Source: Prochlorococcus sp. AG-409-D09 (GTDB lineage Bacteria > Cyanobacteriota > Cyanobacteriia > PCC-6307 > Cyanobiaceae). From it: 32,808 bases of DNA. How positions within the stretch are numbered: the stretch's first letter is position 1; every line of letters begins with the position of its first letter. Below are positions 17,432 through 27,335 of this stretch, piece by piece. Position numbers and translations under genes: made by a program. The notes under the pieces were generated by a model that saw only the letters and a list, made by a program, of their open reading frames with translations, ran no database searches and was not told the origin of the DNA. Where the stretch lies: the NCBI GenBank assembly GCA_003215935.1, contig QCJQ01000012.1, positions 1-32,808 on the forward strand, read 5' to 3'.

Positions 17432-17629
17432 TTAAGCATAAGGAAGCATAAGGCTTACGTTTTCCGCGTCACGCTCATCTACAACTGCTTTTGTTGCGAG
17501 ATGTCGCTTTAATTTTGTGCTCTTATGATCGAGCAAATGATTGCGGAAGGCTCGGCGCCTCATAAACTTCCCAGTGCCAGTAGCTTTGAACCGCTTTGCG
17601 GCAGCTTTGCGGGTCTTGAGCTTTGGCAT
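17432..17629 (-). CDS. rpmI: 50S ribosomal protein L35
   Basis: This is a 65-residue L35 beginning [33 protein letters not shown], a textbook family pattern at the usual length. It is the first gene of the leftward rpmI-rplT-ycf37-thiG series, directly divergent from the SpoIID-domain gene. Confidence 0.98.
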   Translation of the reverse strand: MPKLKTRKAAAKRFKATGTGKFMRRRAFRNHLLDHKSTKLKRHLATKAVVDERDAENVSLMLPYA

Positions 17630-17642
17630 TGATATCCAATTC

Positions 17643-17648
17643 TATAAT
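17643..17648 (+). promoter_or_regulatory. Candidate -10 box TATAAT between rpmI and the SpoIID-domain gene
   Basis: TATAAT lies just outside rpmI and could serve the rightward gene. The same bases read leftward as ATTATAGAAT, which includes a TATAGA box 15-20 bases before rpmI, so the site may work in both directions. No proper -35 box is seen. Confidence 0.35.
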
Positions 17649-17732
17649 TTATTAAGGTTACTTCCTAGACCGTCATTAAGCCAACTCATATTGTTTGAAG
17701 GTGATCATTCTAAGTATTCTGAGAAAAGCTTT

Positions 17733-19286
17733 TTGTTTTTTTTGGCCATTAGAAAAATAATTGTTGCTTCATTGCTTTTATGTTCTCTTGGATCAAGAGC
17801 ATTCTTTCAATCCAGTAATTCACTTGCTTCGGAAAATTTATTGACGCCTACTCATCGAGAAGTGCCTAGAGCGCCAGATTTTGATCCAATTAATGAGCAT
17901 CTTTTAGTTGCATTAGCTCAATATTTAGGGAAAGAACAGAAGTTCAATGATGAAGCCACAATTTTGAATTTAAGGAGTGCTGGAAAGCATTTGATATTGA
18001 AAGATGCAAATGGTTTGGTCCATAAGTCAAGTCACATCAGGCTTGCTTGGCGAAAGAAGCGTTTTGAAAAACCCAAGAAGGTTTCTCGTTATGTAGCAGG
18101 TCCTTTTGCAAGTTTTGAATCAGCACAAAGGTTTGCTTCAAAATTGCCTATAAACAATGATCAAATTCACATTGCACATCCTTTGGATTGGGAAGTTTGG
18201 ATTTCTACTGGGATCGATATTCCAAGGGATATTAGTTTTAGAAAGAAAGAGGAAGAGATTTTTTATGAAATTCAGCCAGTTCTAATCGGAAGAAGTACTG
18301 AAATTCTATTGAAAGGCCCTATCTCAATTGCAGCACAAGATGGTTTGATTTGGAATGAAGGTGTTTATTTTGGACCCTTTGCTTTAAAGCCTGATGCCTA
18401 TGGTACTTGGAGTTTTATTGAAAATGTTGCTCTAGAACGCTATTTGGAAGGAGTTGTTCCTTATGAAATTGGAAGCAGGGCACCTAAAGCTGCATTATCT
18501 GCTCAAGCAGTTTTGGCGCGAACATGGGCATTAGCTAATCTTCATCGTTTTGCAATTGATGGATATCACTTGTGCAGTAATGTTCAGTGCCAGGTTTATA
18601 AAAACCCTGCTGACGTCCCTTTAGAGGTAAGGAATGCAATTAAAAATACTTCTGGAAAAATATTGAAATGGAACAATAAGCCAATTAATGCTGTTTATCA
18701 TGCCACTAATGGTGGAGTTATGGCAGGAGGCGATGAAGCATGGTTGATGGAACCTTTGCCTTATTTTCAATCCAGACTAGATGGCTCTATTAATTGGAAC
18801 AAAGAATTTTCTTTGCCTTTATTCAAGAATTCTGCGGTAAAAAATCTTTTACAAAGTACTGATGGTGCTTATGGTAGAAATCACAGATTATTTAGATGGA
18901 AAAGAATTTATACATCTAAGCAATTGATAGAAGCAATTCAGATAAGAAATTCTAGGTTTGAGATAGAAGGACCGTTACTTTTAAATGTTTTAAAGAGAGG
19001 ACCTAGTGGGAGGGTTTTAGCTTTGGAAATTTTTGATTCCAATGAAAATTCACTAATGATTTTGCGTTTAGATAACATTCGTAGAACTCTGAGAGAATTA
19101 CCTAGCACGTTATTTGTTGTTAATGAATTGAAAGAAGGAGTATGGGAATTTGATGGTGGAGGATTTGGTCATGGGGTAGGCATGTCTCAAGCTGGGGCAA
19201 TAGAGTTGGCTTATAAGGGTTGGGATTTTCAGAAAATTCTTCAGCATTATTATCCTGGAACGAAATATGGAAATTTTCAGTATTGA
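17733..19286 (+). CDS. SpoIID/LytB-domain protein, probably exported
   Basis: The product has a SpoIID/LytB domain in its second half: FIENVALERYLEGVVPYEIGSRAPKAALSAQAVLARTWAL, then YHATNGGVMAGGDEAW, and near the end GGGFGHGVGMSQAGAIELA. The domain cleaves denuded peptidoglycan glycan in sporulating bacteria; in cyanobacteria, which do not sporulate, it presumably acts on the cell wall. A signal-like segment (AIRKIIVASLLLCSLGSRA) lies near the N-terminus, and a possible SPOR-like stretch (YVAGPFASFESAQRFASKL) follows. The frame is open back to 17541, but that part overlaps rpmI. No ATG or GTG exists between rpmI and the signal sequence. TTG codons at 17691, 17733 and 17742 are candidates; 17733 has GAGAAAAG upstream and gives 517 residues. 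The domain is certain; the start is not. Confidence 0.85.
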   Translation: MFFLAIRKIIVASLLLCSLGSRAFFQSSNSLASENLLTPTHREVPRAPDFDPINEHLLVALAQYLGKEQKFNDEATILNLRSAGKHLILKDANGLVHKSSHIRLAWRKKRFEKPKKVSRYVAGPFASFESAQRFASKLPINNDQIHIAHPLDWEVWISTGIDIPRDISFRKKEEEIFYEIQPVLIGRSTEILLKGPISIAAQDGLIWNEGVYFGPFALKPDAYGTWSFIENVALERYLEGVVPYEIGSRAPKAALSAQAVLARTWALANLHRFAIDGYHLCSNVQCQVYKNPADVPLEVRNAIKNTSGKILKWNNKPINAVYHATNGGVMAGGDEAWLMEPLPYFQSRLDGSINWNKEFSLPLFKNSAVKNLLQSTDGAYGRNHRLFRWKRIYTSKQLIEAIQIRNSRFEIEGPLLLNVLKRGPSGRVLALEIFDSNENSLMILRLDNIRRTLRELPSTLFVVNELKEGVWEFDGGGFGHGVGMSQAGAIELAYKGWDFQKILQHYYPGTKYGNFQY

Positions 19287-19328
19287 TTCATAGACACTTA
19301 GAGTTGACTTCTATGAGAAGGAATATCC

Positions 19329-20642
19329 ATGAAAATAATCGCTCTAAACGGAGAAAATCGCAGAGTTAAAACGTTTTTGTTTTTGTGCATTTGCTTTACC
19401 TTGGCTTGTGCGCCTCATTTTGTTGAATTTCCACAGAGGTTTTATCCTGGTTTAGCCATGACTATTTTGCTTGGCATGTATGGCTTGAGAGTTGTTTTAA
19501 GAGACGGAGAAGGTGATTATGTCCCTTTAGTTGAAGATATTCCAAATACGTTAAATAGTGAATTTTATCCTTCAGTTGATGTATTAGTAGCCGCTAGAGA
19601 TGAGGAAAATGTGATTGAAAGATTGGTAACAAGATTGTCTAATATTCAATATCCTAAAGATAAGATTTCAATTTTTATTATTGATGATGGAAGTATTGAT
19701 CAAACTCCTTACTTATTAAAAAAGTTAATTAAGAATTTATCAAATTTTACTATTATTACTCGAAATAGATCTGATGGAGGAGGGAAATCTGGAGCATTAA
19801 ATTGTGCTTTAAAACAAATTAAAGGTGAATGGGTATTTATTCTTGATGCTGATGCTGCATTTAAAAAAGATATTTTACTGAGATTAATCCCTTTTGCTAA
19901 CAAATTAAATTGGTCTGCTCTTCAATTAAGAAAAGCTGTTATTAATCCTAATCAAAGTCCTATTGCTTGTTGCCAGGCAATGGAAATGGCTATGGATGCT
20001 GTTATTCAAAGAGGGAGGATGCTTGGGGGAGGCGTGGTTGAATTAAGAGGGAATGGACAATTAATTAACAGAAGTATTCTTGACCTTTGTGGTGGTTTTA
20101 ATGAAGGTACAGTGACTGATGATTTAGATTTAAGTTTTCGTTTTTTAATTTCCGGAGTTTCTCTGGGAATAGTTTGGGATCCACCAGTGGAAGAAGAAGC
20201 AGTAAGTAATTTTTCTGGTTTAATAAGACAGCGAAAAAGATGGGCTGAGGGTGGCCTTCAAAGGTTTTTTGATTATTGGCCTTTTTTAACTTCGTCAAAG
20301 ATAAATCTAATTAAACGCCACGATCTAGCCTGTTTTTTTATCTTGCAATATGCTTTACCTATTATTTCATTGTTTGATATTGTGATTGCAATTATTACAC
20401 GTTCTCAACCTCTTTATTGGCCACTTTCTTTTATTGCTTTTGGAGTTTCAGGATTGGCTTTTTGGCGAGGATGTTGCAAAGAAAGTGAAGGCCCTTCCTT
20501 ACCTGCACCTAAGCCGTTAACTTTATTGATGGCTATAATTTATATGGGACATTGGTTTGTTGTAATTCCTTGGGTCACGCTAAGAATGGCTTTGTTTCCC
20601 AAAAGACTTTTATGGGCAAAAACATTACATTCAGGGACATAG
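19329..20642 (+). CDS. Membrane glycosyltransferase, family 2 (processive type)
   Basis: This 437-residue protein has a GT-A domain of family 2 between membrane segments. Seen are two N-terminal hydrophobic spans (about residues 15-28 and 38-55), the nucleotide-sugar motifs VDVLVAARDEE and IIDDGS, DAD at 173-175 (metal binding), TDD at 263-265 (catalytic region) and QRKRW at 301-305, the Q/RxxRW signature of processive synthases. C-terminal spans follow near 335-375 and 397-423. The product could be a polysaccharide or glycolipid; the sugar and acceptor cannot be told. AGAAGGA precedes the ATG. It is 42 bases downstream of the SpoIID-domain gene, suggesting a joint envelope role. Confidence 0.88.
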   Translation: MKIIALNGENRRVKTFLFLCICFTLACAPHFVEFPQRFYPGLAMTILLGMYGLRVVLRDGEGDYVPLVEDIPNTLNSEFYPSVDVLVAARDEENVIERLVTRLSNIQYPKDKISIFIIDDGSIDQTPYLLKKLIKNLSNFTIITRNRSDGGGKSGALNCALKQIKGEWVFILDADAAFKKDILLRLIPFANKLNWSALQLRKAVINPNQSPIACCQAMEMAMDAVIQRGRMLGGGVVELRGNGQLINRSILDLCGGFNEGTVTDDLDLSFRFLISGVSLGIVWDPPVEEEAVSNFSGLIRQRKRWAEGGLQRFFDYWPFLTSSKINLIKRHDLACFFILQYALPIISLFDIVIAIITRSQPLYWPLSFIAFGVSGLAFWRGCCKESEGPSLPAPKPLTLLMAIIYMGHWFVVIPWVTLRMALFPKRLLWAKTLHSGT

Positions 20643-20651
20643 TTTTTAATT

Positions 20652-22421
20652 TCATTGATTATCTAAATCGACTATTTCCCCATTAAAGAAATTTGCAAAT
20701 TTTTCTGCTTTGCTTGCAACAGAATTATTTGTTTTATTTTGTGAATCGTTTATATTTTGTTGTTGTGATTTTGTATGGATTTCTTCTCCAGGATTATTGA
20801 TCTTAGAAGGTGTAATTGTTTTCTTGAAGTTTACTTTAATGTTTTGTTTGGAGGGTTGCGATTCTAAATTTGGGTTAGATATAGGATTGTAATTTTCATT
20901 AATCTGTGTTTTTTCATTTTGCTTGACAAGGATTATATTTCTCCTTGAGCCTAATGCTTTCGTAACTGCTTCTTCAATTAGTTTTTTTCTACTTTCTAGC
21001 ATATTAATCCATTTTGAAGAGACAATTATTTCTGCATTTTTGTTATTGAGATTTATTAATTTTGCTTGTTGAGATAGTAACATTTTGGTTGAAGGAAGTT
21101 CAAGCATTGAAACTATTTGATTCCATTTTTCTGAAAGATTTTCTTCACTAGATGCTGTTTTCTCTGGAGCTATGTCCTTCTTTCTGTTATCTATTTGATC
21201 AGATGATAAGCTTTTTTCATTGTTATCAACATTAGTACTACTCTTTTGATTTATATCAGGTTTAATATATTTCTTATTGCTTGAAAAACTTTGATTATTA
21301 TTTGAGTTTATTGATGGTTTGTTTTCATTGTTAGATAGTAAACCTAAAAGTATTATTTCCAACCATAATCTTGGTTGAATGCTTTGTCTAAGCTGAATTT
21401 CTGAATTTTTTAGTTGGCCTTGAAAGTTAAGTAATTCATCTAGACTGATTTGCTCACTAATTATTTGTATTTCTCTTATTGAATCTTTTGAAGCACTGCA
21501 AAGTTCTGGCTTATCAGGAGCAACTTTATAAAGTATTAAATCTCTAAGAATTGATGCAACTCCTTGTAATACAGTAATAGCTTCTTTCCCATTATCAATT
21601 AATTCTCTAGAAGTCTGTAAGGTTAATAAAGGGTCTTTTTTAATTATCGAATCTGTCAATTTTAATAAATCTTTTTCAGGTATTGCACCTAATAAATTCC
21701 AAATAGAGGATACTTTAATTGGAGAATCTAGAAGACTTAATTGATCGAGCATGCTTTCCGCATCTCTTAATCCTCCTTGTGCTTTTTTTGCAATTAATTC
21801 CAGAGCTTCGAGTTCAATATTAATAAATTCTTTTTTAGCAATCATTTTCAAATGCTCTATTAAATTCTTGCTAGTTATGCGACGGAATTCAAAACGCATG
21901 CATCTACTTAAAATGGTTGGCAAAACTCTTTGCGGATCTGTTGTAGCTAAAATAAAAACCACTTTCGATGGAGGCTCTTCAAGAGTTTTTAATAAAGCGT
22001 TAAATGCTGCTGTTGAAAGCATATGGCATTCATCTATTACATAGACTTTCCATCTGGCTTGCACAGGTGCAAATTGAGCTTTTTCAATTAATTCACGAAT
22101 ATTTTCAACTCCAGTGTTCGAAGCTGCATCAATTTCTATTACATCGAGTGCAGTACCAGATGAAATTGTTTTACATAAATTACATTTTCCGCACGGTGTT
22201 ACTGTCGGATTTTGACTATCTAAGCAGTTTAATGATCTAGCTAAAATTCTTGCGCTAGAAGTTTTTCCTGTTCCTCTCGGACCACTAAATAAATAGGCAG
22301 GTGCGATTTTATTGCTTATCAAAGCTTGTTTTAAAGTTGTTGTAATTGCTTCTTGGCCGACTAAGTCATCAAATCTATCTGGTCGATATTTGTGATGCAG
22401 CGGTTGGTATTCAGTATTCAT
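20652..22421 (-). CDS. dnaX: DNA polymerase III clamp-loader subunit gamma/tau
   Basis: DnaX is the ATPase of the clamp loader that places the sliding clamp on DNA. The 589-residue product has the Walker A motif GPRGTGKT at 47-54, zinc-binding cysteines C66, C77, C80 and C83, the Walker B-type VYVIDECHML at about 127-135, and the sensor region LSRCMRFEFRRI. From about residue 365 it becomes Asn/Ser/Lys-rich and low-complexity, probably a flexible linker, followed by a small C-terminal domain. No intein is present. An A7 run at codons 479-480 is noted as a possible slippage site. It follows clpX on the same strand after 150 bases. Confidence 0.95.
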   Translation of the reverse strand: MNTEYQPLHHKYRPDRFDDLVGQEAITTTLKQALISNKIAPAYLFSGPRGTGKTSSARILARSLNCLDSQNPTVTPCGKCNLCKTISSGTALDVIEIDAASNTGVENIRELIEKAQFAPVQARWKVYVIDECHMLSTAAFNALLKTLEEPPSKVVFILATTDPQRVLPTILSRCMRFEFRRITSKNLIEHLKMIAKKEFINIELEALELIAKKAQGGLRDAESMLDQLSLLDSPIKVSSIWNLLGAIPEKDLLKLTDSIIKKDPLLTLQTSRELIDNGKEAITVLQGVASILRDLILYKVAPDKPELCSASKDSIREIQIISEQISLDELLNFQGQLKNSEIQLRQSIQPRLWLEIILLGLLSNNENKPSINSNNNQSFSSNKKYIKPDINQKSSTNVDNNEKSLSSDQIDNRKKDIAPEKTASSEENLSEKWNQIVSMLELPSTKMLLSQQAKLINLNNKNAEIIVSSKWINMLESRKKLIEEAVTKALGSRRNIILVKQNEKTQINENYNPISNPNLESQPSKQNIKVNFKKTITPSKINNPGEEIHTKSQQQNINDSQNKTNNSVASKAEKFANFFNGEIVDLDNQ

Positions 22422-22490
22422 TCGCTGATCTTTTGTTTTGAGATTCTTCTAGGACGATGAATAATTCATTCATATCAATAGTCTAAAGCT

Positions 22491-22575
22491 ATAAAATTTT
22501 TTATCTTTATTTGATCATAACTGAAGAAAACAAAATATTTGTCAATCTTTCAATAGCTGAGATAAAATTTTTTAT
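22491..22575. repeat. Two copies of a 14-bp AT-rich palindrome in the clpX-dnaX gap
   Basis: ATAAAATTTTTTAT occurs at 22491-22504 and again at 22562-22575, 71 bases apart, one copy overlapping the clpX stop codon. Each copy is itself an inverted repeat (six-base arms, two-base centre). The base composition makes chance plausible. Confidence 0.5.
22514..22545 (-). promoter_or_regulatory. Candidate dnaX promoter
   Basis: Reading leftward, TTGACA (22545-22540) is followed 20 bases later by TATGAT (22519-22514), about 90 bases before the dnaX ATG. The spacing is longer than the 17-base optimum, so confidence is low, but the -35 match is exact. Confidence 0.3.
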
Positions 22576-23930
22576 GCGGTTTCTTGATTTTTAATAGTTT
22601 CATTAGATGGCAATGGAAGAATTTTTCCTTTAGTAAGTTCATCAACCATTTTTTTTGTTACTTTGAAACTCTGAACATTTTTTTGTGAAGGTAATTTATA
22701 CATAAGATCAAGCATTATTTCCTCAACGATGCCTCTTAGTGCTCTTGCCCCAGTTTTTCGTCGATAAGCTTCTTCAGCTATTGCTTCAACAGCATTTAAT
22801 TCAAATTCTAGATCAACATTGTCCATACTTAATAATGTTTTGAACTGTTTAACTAAGGCATCCCTTGGTTCAGTTAAAATTGATTTAAGTGCTTTTGCGT
22901 TTAAGGGTTCAAGTACAGCATTGACAGGCATTCGCCCTGTAAATTCTGGGATTAAACCATAACGAACTAAATCATCTGGTTCAAGATTGTTAATTAATTG
23001 ATTGTTCTTTAGATCACGATTATTTCTATTCCGCCCTCGATTATCACTTGGTATAAAACCAATCGAATTTTTACCTAAACGTTTTTGTACAACTTCTTCG
23101 AGGCCAACAAATGCACCTCCACATATAAATAAAATTTGACTTGTATCTATTTGAATACATTCATGATATGGGTGCTTTCTTCCTCCCTGAGGAGGAACAT
23201 TAGCCACTGTTCCTTCTAGCATTTTTAATAGAGCTTGCTGAACTCCTTCTCCAGATACATCTCTAGTAATAGAAGGATTTTCACTTTTACGTGCGATTTT
23301 ATCTATTTCATCAATATAAATTATCCCTCTTTGTGCAAGATCGATATCCATATCTGCTTTTTGCAGTAAACGTAACAGGATATTTTCTACGTCTTCACCT
23401 ACATAGCCTGCTTCTGTCAATGTTGTTGCATCTGCAACGGCAAATGGAACATCAAGAAGTTCGGCAAGGGTTTGAGCAAGAAGGGTTTTGCCACATCCTG
23501 TTGGTCCTATTAAGAGAATATTTGATTTATGAAGTTTAGTTTCCGAGATATCTTTTTCTTCTTTTCCATTACCTTTCCAAGCAAGACGTTTGTAATGGTT
23601 ATAGACAGCAACGGATAAGATTTTTTTTGCTTCTTCTTGGCCTACCACTTGTTTATCAAGAAATTCTTTGATTTCTAATGGTTTAGGGATAGAAGCTAGT
23701 GTCGGTAATGGTTTCGAAGTGCTGTTTTTTTCTTTAGAACTTTTACTTTTGTACTCATTGTTTTGTTTTGTATGCCCTTGAGTTTCTACAAGCTCTTCAT
23801 CCAGAATTTCATTACATAGATCTATGCATTCATCACAGATATATACCCCTGGTCCTGCAATTAATTTGCGAACTTGGTCTTGTGCTTTGCCACAAAAGGA
23901 GCATTTCAGATGGGCGTCAAATTTTGCCAT
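22572..23930 (-). CDS. clpX: ATP-dependent protease ATP-binding subunit ClpX
   Basis: ClpX is the AAA+ unfoldase that feeds substrates to ClpP. The 452-residue product has the N-terminal zinc finger (C10, C13, C32, C35), the Walker A motif GPTGCGKT at about 142-149, Walker [10 protein letters not shown], the ClpP-contacting IGF loop (KNSIGF) and the sensor-2 block [11 protein letters not shown] start at the ATG at 23930 ([15 protein letters not shown]), which gives the usual N-terminus; a TTG three codons upstream is also possible. It lies downstream of clpP and tig in the classic order. Confidence 0.97.
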   Translation of the reverse strand: MAKFDAHLKCSFCGKAQDQVRKLIAGPGVYICDECIDLCNEILDEELVETQGHTKQNNEYKSKSSKEKNSTSKPLPTLASIPKPLEIKEFLDKQVVGQEEAKKILSVAVYNHYKRLAWKGNGKEEKDISETKLHKSNILLIGPTGCGKTLLAQTLAELLDVPFAVADATTLTEAGYVGEDVENILLRLLQKADMDIDLAQRGIIYIDEIDKIARKSENPSITRDVSGEGVQQALLKMLEGTVANVPPQGGRKHPYHECIQIDTSQILFICGGAFVGLEEVVQKRLGKNSIGFIPSDNRGRNRNNRDLKNNQLINNLEPDDLVRYGLIPEFTGRMPVNAVLEPLNAKALKSILTEPRDALVKQFKTLLSMDNVDLEFELNAVEAIAEEAYRRKTGARALRGIVEEIMLDLMYKLPSQKNVQSFKVTKKMVDELTKGKILPLPSNETIKNQETA

Positions 23931-24037
23931 CGAGCTCAAAAATAATAAAGGAGGACTAGACCGATTAGGTTCTTCAGTCTTAACTAATAGGATCGCTAGA
24001 AAGAAATGTTTCGTCAGCTTTCCTTAACGATTTCTAT

Positions 24038-24700
24038 TTAGTTGAAACTGTTTACAACCTTGTCAATCAGTCCGTATTCAACCGCTTCTTTCGGAGAAAG
24101 GAAGTGGTCCCTATCCGTGTCTTCAGCAATTTTATTTATATCTTGACCTGTATGTTCTGATAAAAGGCTATTTAAGGTCTCTTTAAGGAAAAGTATTTCT
24201 TTTGCTTGGATCTCAATTTCTACTGCTTGTCCTTGAGCTCCTCCTAGTGGTTGATGAATCATAATTCTTGAATTTGGCAATGCTAGTCTTTTCCCTTTTG
24301 ATCCACCAGAAAGTAAAAATGCCCCCATGCTTGCTGCCAAGCCATAACAAATAGTCACGATATCAGGCGTGACCTGTTGCATGGTGTCGTAAATAGCTAG
24401 CCCTGCTGTAACAGAACCTCCTGGAGAATTGATATAAAGTTGAATATCCTTCTCTGGATCTTCTGCTTCAAGAAAAAGCATTTGAGCTACTAATGCATCC
24501 GCTACTTGATCATTCACATCAGTTCCGAGAAAAATAATTCTTTCTCTTAGTAAACGTGAGTAAATATCAAATGCTCGTTCACCTTGACCAGATTGTTCAA
24601 TTACAGTTGGAAGGATTCCAGTAGCTGATGAGAAGGGATAGGTTCCCTTCCATTGATTAGTAATCGGGTGATGACAGTTATTCTTCATCAATTTTTTCAT
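24038..24700 (-). CDS. clpP: ATP-dependent Clp protease proteolytic subunit ClpP
   Basis: This is a serine peptidase subunit that forms the barrel-shaped protease chamber used by ClpX or ClpC. The catalytic triad is visible as S124 (GLAASMGAF), H149 ([10 protein letters not shown]) and D198 ([10 protein letters not shown]), with the 25- and 49-residue spacings of E. coli ClpP. The 220-residue length includes a short N-terminal propeptide-like stretch. A second ATG at 24688 is a possible start. Cyanobacteria have several ClpP paralogues; its position between tig and clpX marks this as the ClpX-linked one. Confidence 0.97.
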   Translation of the reverse strand: MKKLMKNNCHHPITNQWKGTYPFSSATGILPTVIEQSGQGERAFDIYSRLLRERIIFLGTDVNDQVADALVAQMLFLEAEDPEKDIQLYINSPGGSVTAGLAIYDTMQQVTPDIVTICYGLAASMGAFLLSGGSKGKRLALPNSRIMIHQPLGGAQGQAVEIEIQAKEILFLKETLNSLLSEHTGQDINKIAEDTDRDHFLSPKEAVEYGLIDKVVNSFN

Positions 24701-24756
24701 TTGCCTTTTATTTAATCTATGAGCAGATTTAGTTAAATGGGTTAATTTTTTCGATT

Positions 24757-26136
24757 TTATTTTTTCTTTGTTTTTGGTAAATCTTTTTTGGCTGTTGATT
24801 TAGTACTTTTCTTTTTGCTGACTTCTTTTTCAACAACAGAATTGTTGGCCATTAGCCATTCAAAGAGTTTTTCTTGCAGTAAGTCATCACGAATCAATTG
24901 TTTTAATTTTTGAGGATCAATTTTTCTTTCTTTTGATATTTCAGACTGCAGTGAAGACATTTTTGTTTTAACTTCTTCATCACTGACTTCAATGTTTTCT
25001 GCTTTAGCTAACGCTTGAAGAGCAAGTTTTTGTCGTAATTTATCTTCTGCCTCTGGACGCGAAGATTCCATTAATGACTTAACTAATTCTTCTGTGAACA
25101 TTGATTTCACATCAATACCTTGTTGAGCAAAGTTTTGAGCAGTTTGTTCAACTATATTTCTAACTTCTAAATCAATAAGAGTTTTTGGTAGCTCTACTTC
25201 TAACTCTTCCACTAATACTTTTAGCAGAGATTCTTGCCGATTCTTTAAGTCACGGTTCTTCGTATCTTCTTTGAGTCTTGTTTCTAATTCAATTCTTAAT
25301 TCTGTCATTGTTTTCTTATCACTTGCTTGTTGAGCAAATGAGTCATCTAATTTTGGCAATTCTTTAGTCTTTAGATCTTTAAGTATTACTTTGAATTCTG
25401 CTTTGCGTCCTCTTGCTTCTTCTTGATGGTATTTATCGGGGAATTCACAATTTAATATTTTTGTATTATTTATTTCCATGCCTATTATCCCTTCAACAAA
25501 TCCAGGAATCATATTACCTTCCTCTAATTCAATATCCATATCTTCCGCACTACCTCCTTCTATTTCGCTTCCATCATCACTGTAATTACCTGTGAAACTA
25601 ATTACTGCAATGTCTCCTTTTTCTGCTGGTCGATTATCTATAGGAATTATTGTTGCTAATTGTTTTTGAGATTGCTTGATTAATTCATCTACTTTTTTTG
25701 AATCAAATTCAATTGGTTCAACTTCAGCAGTTAAACCTTTCGTAGTTTTTAGTATTGGAATAGGTGCTATATCAGTTTCTAATTTGATTGTTAGATTTTT
25801 TTCAGGATTAAAACTTTTTAGAACTGATTCGAACTCATCAGTTAATTCAGGATCAGACAATGATTCTATTTTTTCTTTTTCAACAGCCTCTTTCCAGACC
25901 CTTTGTAAAAGTGTTTCTATTGCAGATGCTTGAATTCTCTCGCTTCCAACTTGTTGCAGAATCACTGCTTTAGGAACTTTTCCTTGCCTGAATCCAGGCA
26001 CCCTAATTGTCCTACTCAATCTGGATATTGCTTCTTCATAACTACTTTTGCATCGTTCTGAAGGGATTTCCAATTCAACCGCTAAACGGCTATTTGGAAG
26101 AGGACTTGTTTTAACGTTTAATTTTGCAGCGCTCAT
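24757..26136 (-). CDS. tig: Trigger factor, ribosome-associated chaperone
   Basis: Trigger factor binds the ribosome exit tunnel and shields nascent chains. The 459-residue protein has the ribosome-docking signature GFRQGKVPK starting at residue 48, the FKBP-type domain in the middle (about 150-240, including [12 protein letters not shown] and [12 protein letters not shown]) and a long helical C-terminal domain. A lysine-rich tail ([19 protein letters not shown]) extends beyond the usual core. It begins the leftward tig-clpP-clpX-dnaX series and is divergent from asd across about 167 bases of AT-rich DNA where I see no clear signal. Confidence 0.96.
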   Translation of the reverse strand: MSAAKLNVKTSPLPNSRLAVELEIPSERCKSSYEEAISRLSRTIRVPGFRQGKVPKAVILQQVGSERIQASAIETLLQRVWKEAVEKEKIESLSDPELTDEFESVLKSFNPEKNLTIKLETDIAPIPILKTTKGLTAEVEPIEFDSKKVDELIKQSQKQLATIIPIDNRPAEKGDIAVISFTGNYSDDGSEIEGGSAEDMDIELEEGNMIPGFVEGIIGMEINNTKILNCEFPDKYHQEEARGRKAEFKVILKDLKTKELPKLDDSFAQQASDKKTMTELRIELETRLKEDTKNRDLKNRQESLLKVLVEELEVELPKTLIDLEVRNIVEQTAQNFAQQGIDVKSMFTEELVKSLMESSRPEAEDKLRQKLALQALAKAENIEVSDEEVKTKMSSLQSEISKERKIDPQKLKQLIRDDLLQEKLFEWLMANNSVVEKEVSKKKSTKSTAKKDLPKTKKK

Positions 26137-26303
26137 TGAATAGAAAAGACACGAAGTTCAATACATTAGGAAGGCAACAGTTCACCTTCGAAGCTATTGT
26201 GGCTTAAAAGGTTCGGAAAAATTCGATTTAATTCATTTTCCCCAAAAGTTCGCACCTTAGTTTCATAAAAAAATTTTCTTTTTCTCAACCTCACTAAACA
26301 AGA

Positions 26304-27335
26304 TTGAACTTTAAAGCTTTGTTGCCTCACAGACCGTTAACCGTTGCAGTACTTGGATCTAGTGGTGCTGTCGGGCAGGAATTGCTTGCATTGTTAGAAG
26401 AGCGTTCATTTCCTATTAGAGAGCTCAGGTTATTAGCTTCATCAAGATCTGCAGGTAAAGAACAATTTTGGAAAGGTGCTAAACATATTGTTCAAGAGGT
26501 GAATTTAGAGTCTTTTAAAGGTGTTGATTTAGTTTTATCGTCAGCTGGTGGATCTGTATCAAGAAAATGGAGCGAAGTTATTACTAATTCAGGAGCAGTC
26601 ATGATTGATAATTCTAGTGCTTTTAGAATGGATCCTTTAATTCCTTTGGTGGTTCCAGAAGTTAATCCTCATGCGGTTAAGTCACATCAAGGAATTATTG
26701 CAAATCCCAATTGCACAACAATTTTGCTGTGTTTGGTCCTTGCACCTTTAGCCTCAGTTTCAAAACTTAAAAGAGTAATAGTTTCTACCTATCAATCAGC
26801 TAGTGGAGCTGGTGCTTCCGCTATGAATGAGTTAAAAGATTTGACACAAAAAGTTTTGAATGGTTCAACACCTAACAGTAAAGTTTTGCCCTATTCCTTA
26901 GCTTTTAATCTTTTTCTACATAATTCTCCTTTGCAAGCAAATAAGTATTGCGAGGAAGAAATGAAAATGACTAATGAAACAAGAAAGATTTTAGATCTTC
27001 CTGATCTTCCTTTATCTGCTACATGTGTTCGAGTGCCTGTACTCAGGGCTCATTCAGAATCAGTGAATATTGAGTTTGAAAAACCATTTTCAGTTTCAGA
27101 AGCTAATTATATATTGGACCAAGCTGAAGGCGTTGAATTAATTGAAGATTTAGAGAAAAATCGCTTCCCTATGCCTACTGATGTGACTGGGAAAGATCCT
27201 GTGGCAGTAGGTCGTATACGCCAAGATATAAGTAATCCAAATTCACTTGAGTTATGGCTCTGTGGTGATCAAATTAGAAAAGGAGCTGCTTTAAATGCAG
27301 TGCAAATTGCTGAATTACTTTTGACAAAATCATGA
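26304..27335 (+). CDS. asd: Aspartate-semialdehyde dehydrogenase
   Basis: Asd reduces aspartyl phosphate to aspartate semialdehyde, the branch point for lysine/diaminopimelate, threonine and methionine. The 343-residue product has the NADP-binding [15 protein letters not shown], catalytic C137 in NPNCTT and H250 in [10 protein letters not shown]. The likely start is TTG at 26304 (a second TTG at 26322 would remove six residues); no in-frame ATG or GTG is near, and no clear ribosome site is seen. Its stop overlaps the dapA start (ATGA), indicating translational coupling. Confidence 0.96.
   Translation: MNFKALLPHRPLTVAVLGSSGAVGQELLALLEERSFPIRELRLLASSRSAGKEQFWKGAKHIVQEVNLESFKGVDLVLSSAGGSVSRKWSEVITNSGAVMIDNSSAFRMDPLIPLVVPEVNPHAVKSHQGIIANPNCTTILLCLVLAPLASVSKLKRVIVSTYQSASGAGASAMNELKDLTQKVLNGSTPNSKVLPYSLAFNLFLHNSPLQANKYCEEEMKMTNETRKILDLPDLPLSATCVRVPVLRAHSESVNIEFEKPFSVSEANYILDQAEGVELIEDLEKNRFPMPTDVTGKDPVAVGRIRQDISNPNSLELWLCGDQIRKGAALNAVQIAELLLTKS

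Noticed and set aside
17541-17732. An extension of the SpoIID-domain frame back into rpmI
   Set aside because: It lies antisense to the ribosomal protein L35 gene, so it is most likely a reading-frame shadow.
21783-21789. An A7 run at dnaX codons 212-213 followed by AGGAGG, resembling a frameshift signal
   Set aside because: A slip here would truncate within the ATPase/clamp-loader core, giving a non-functional fragment; the run is likely just base composition.
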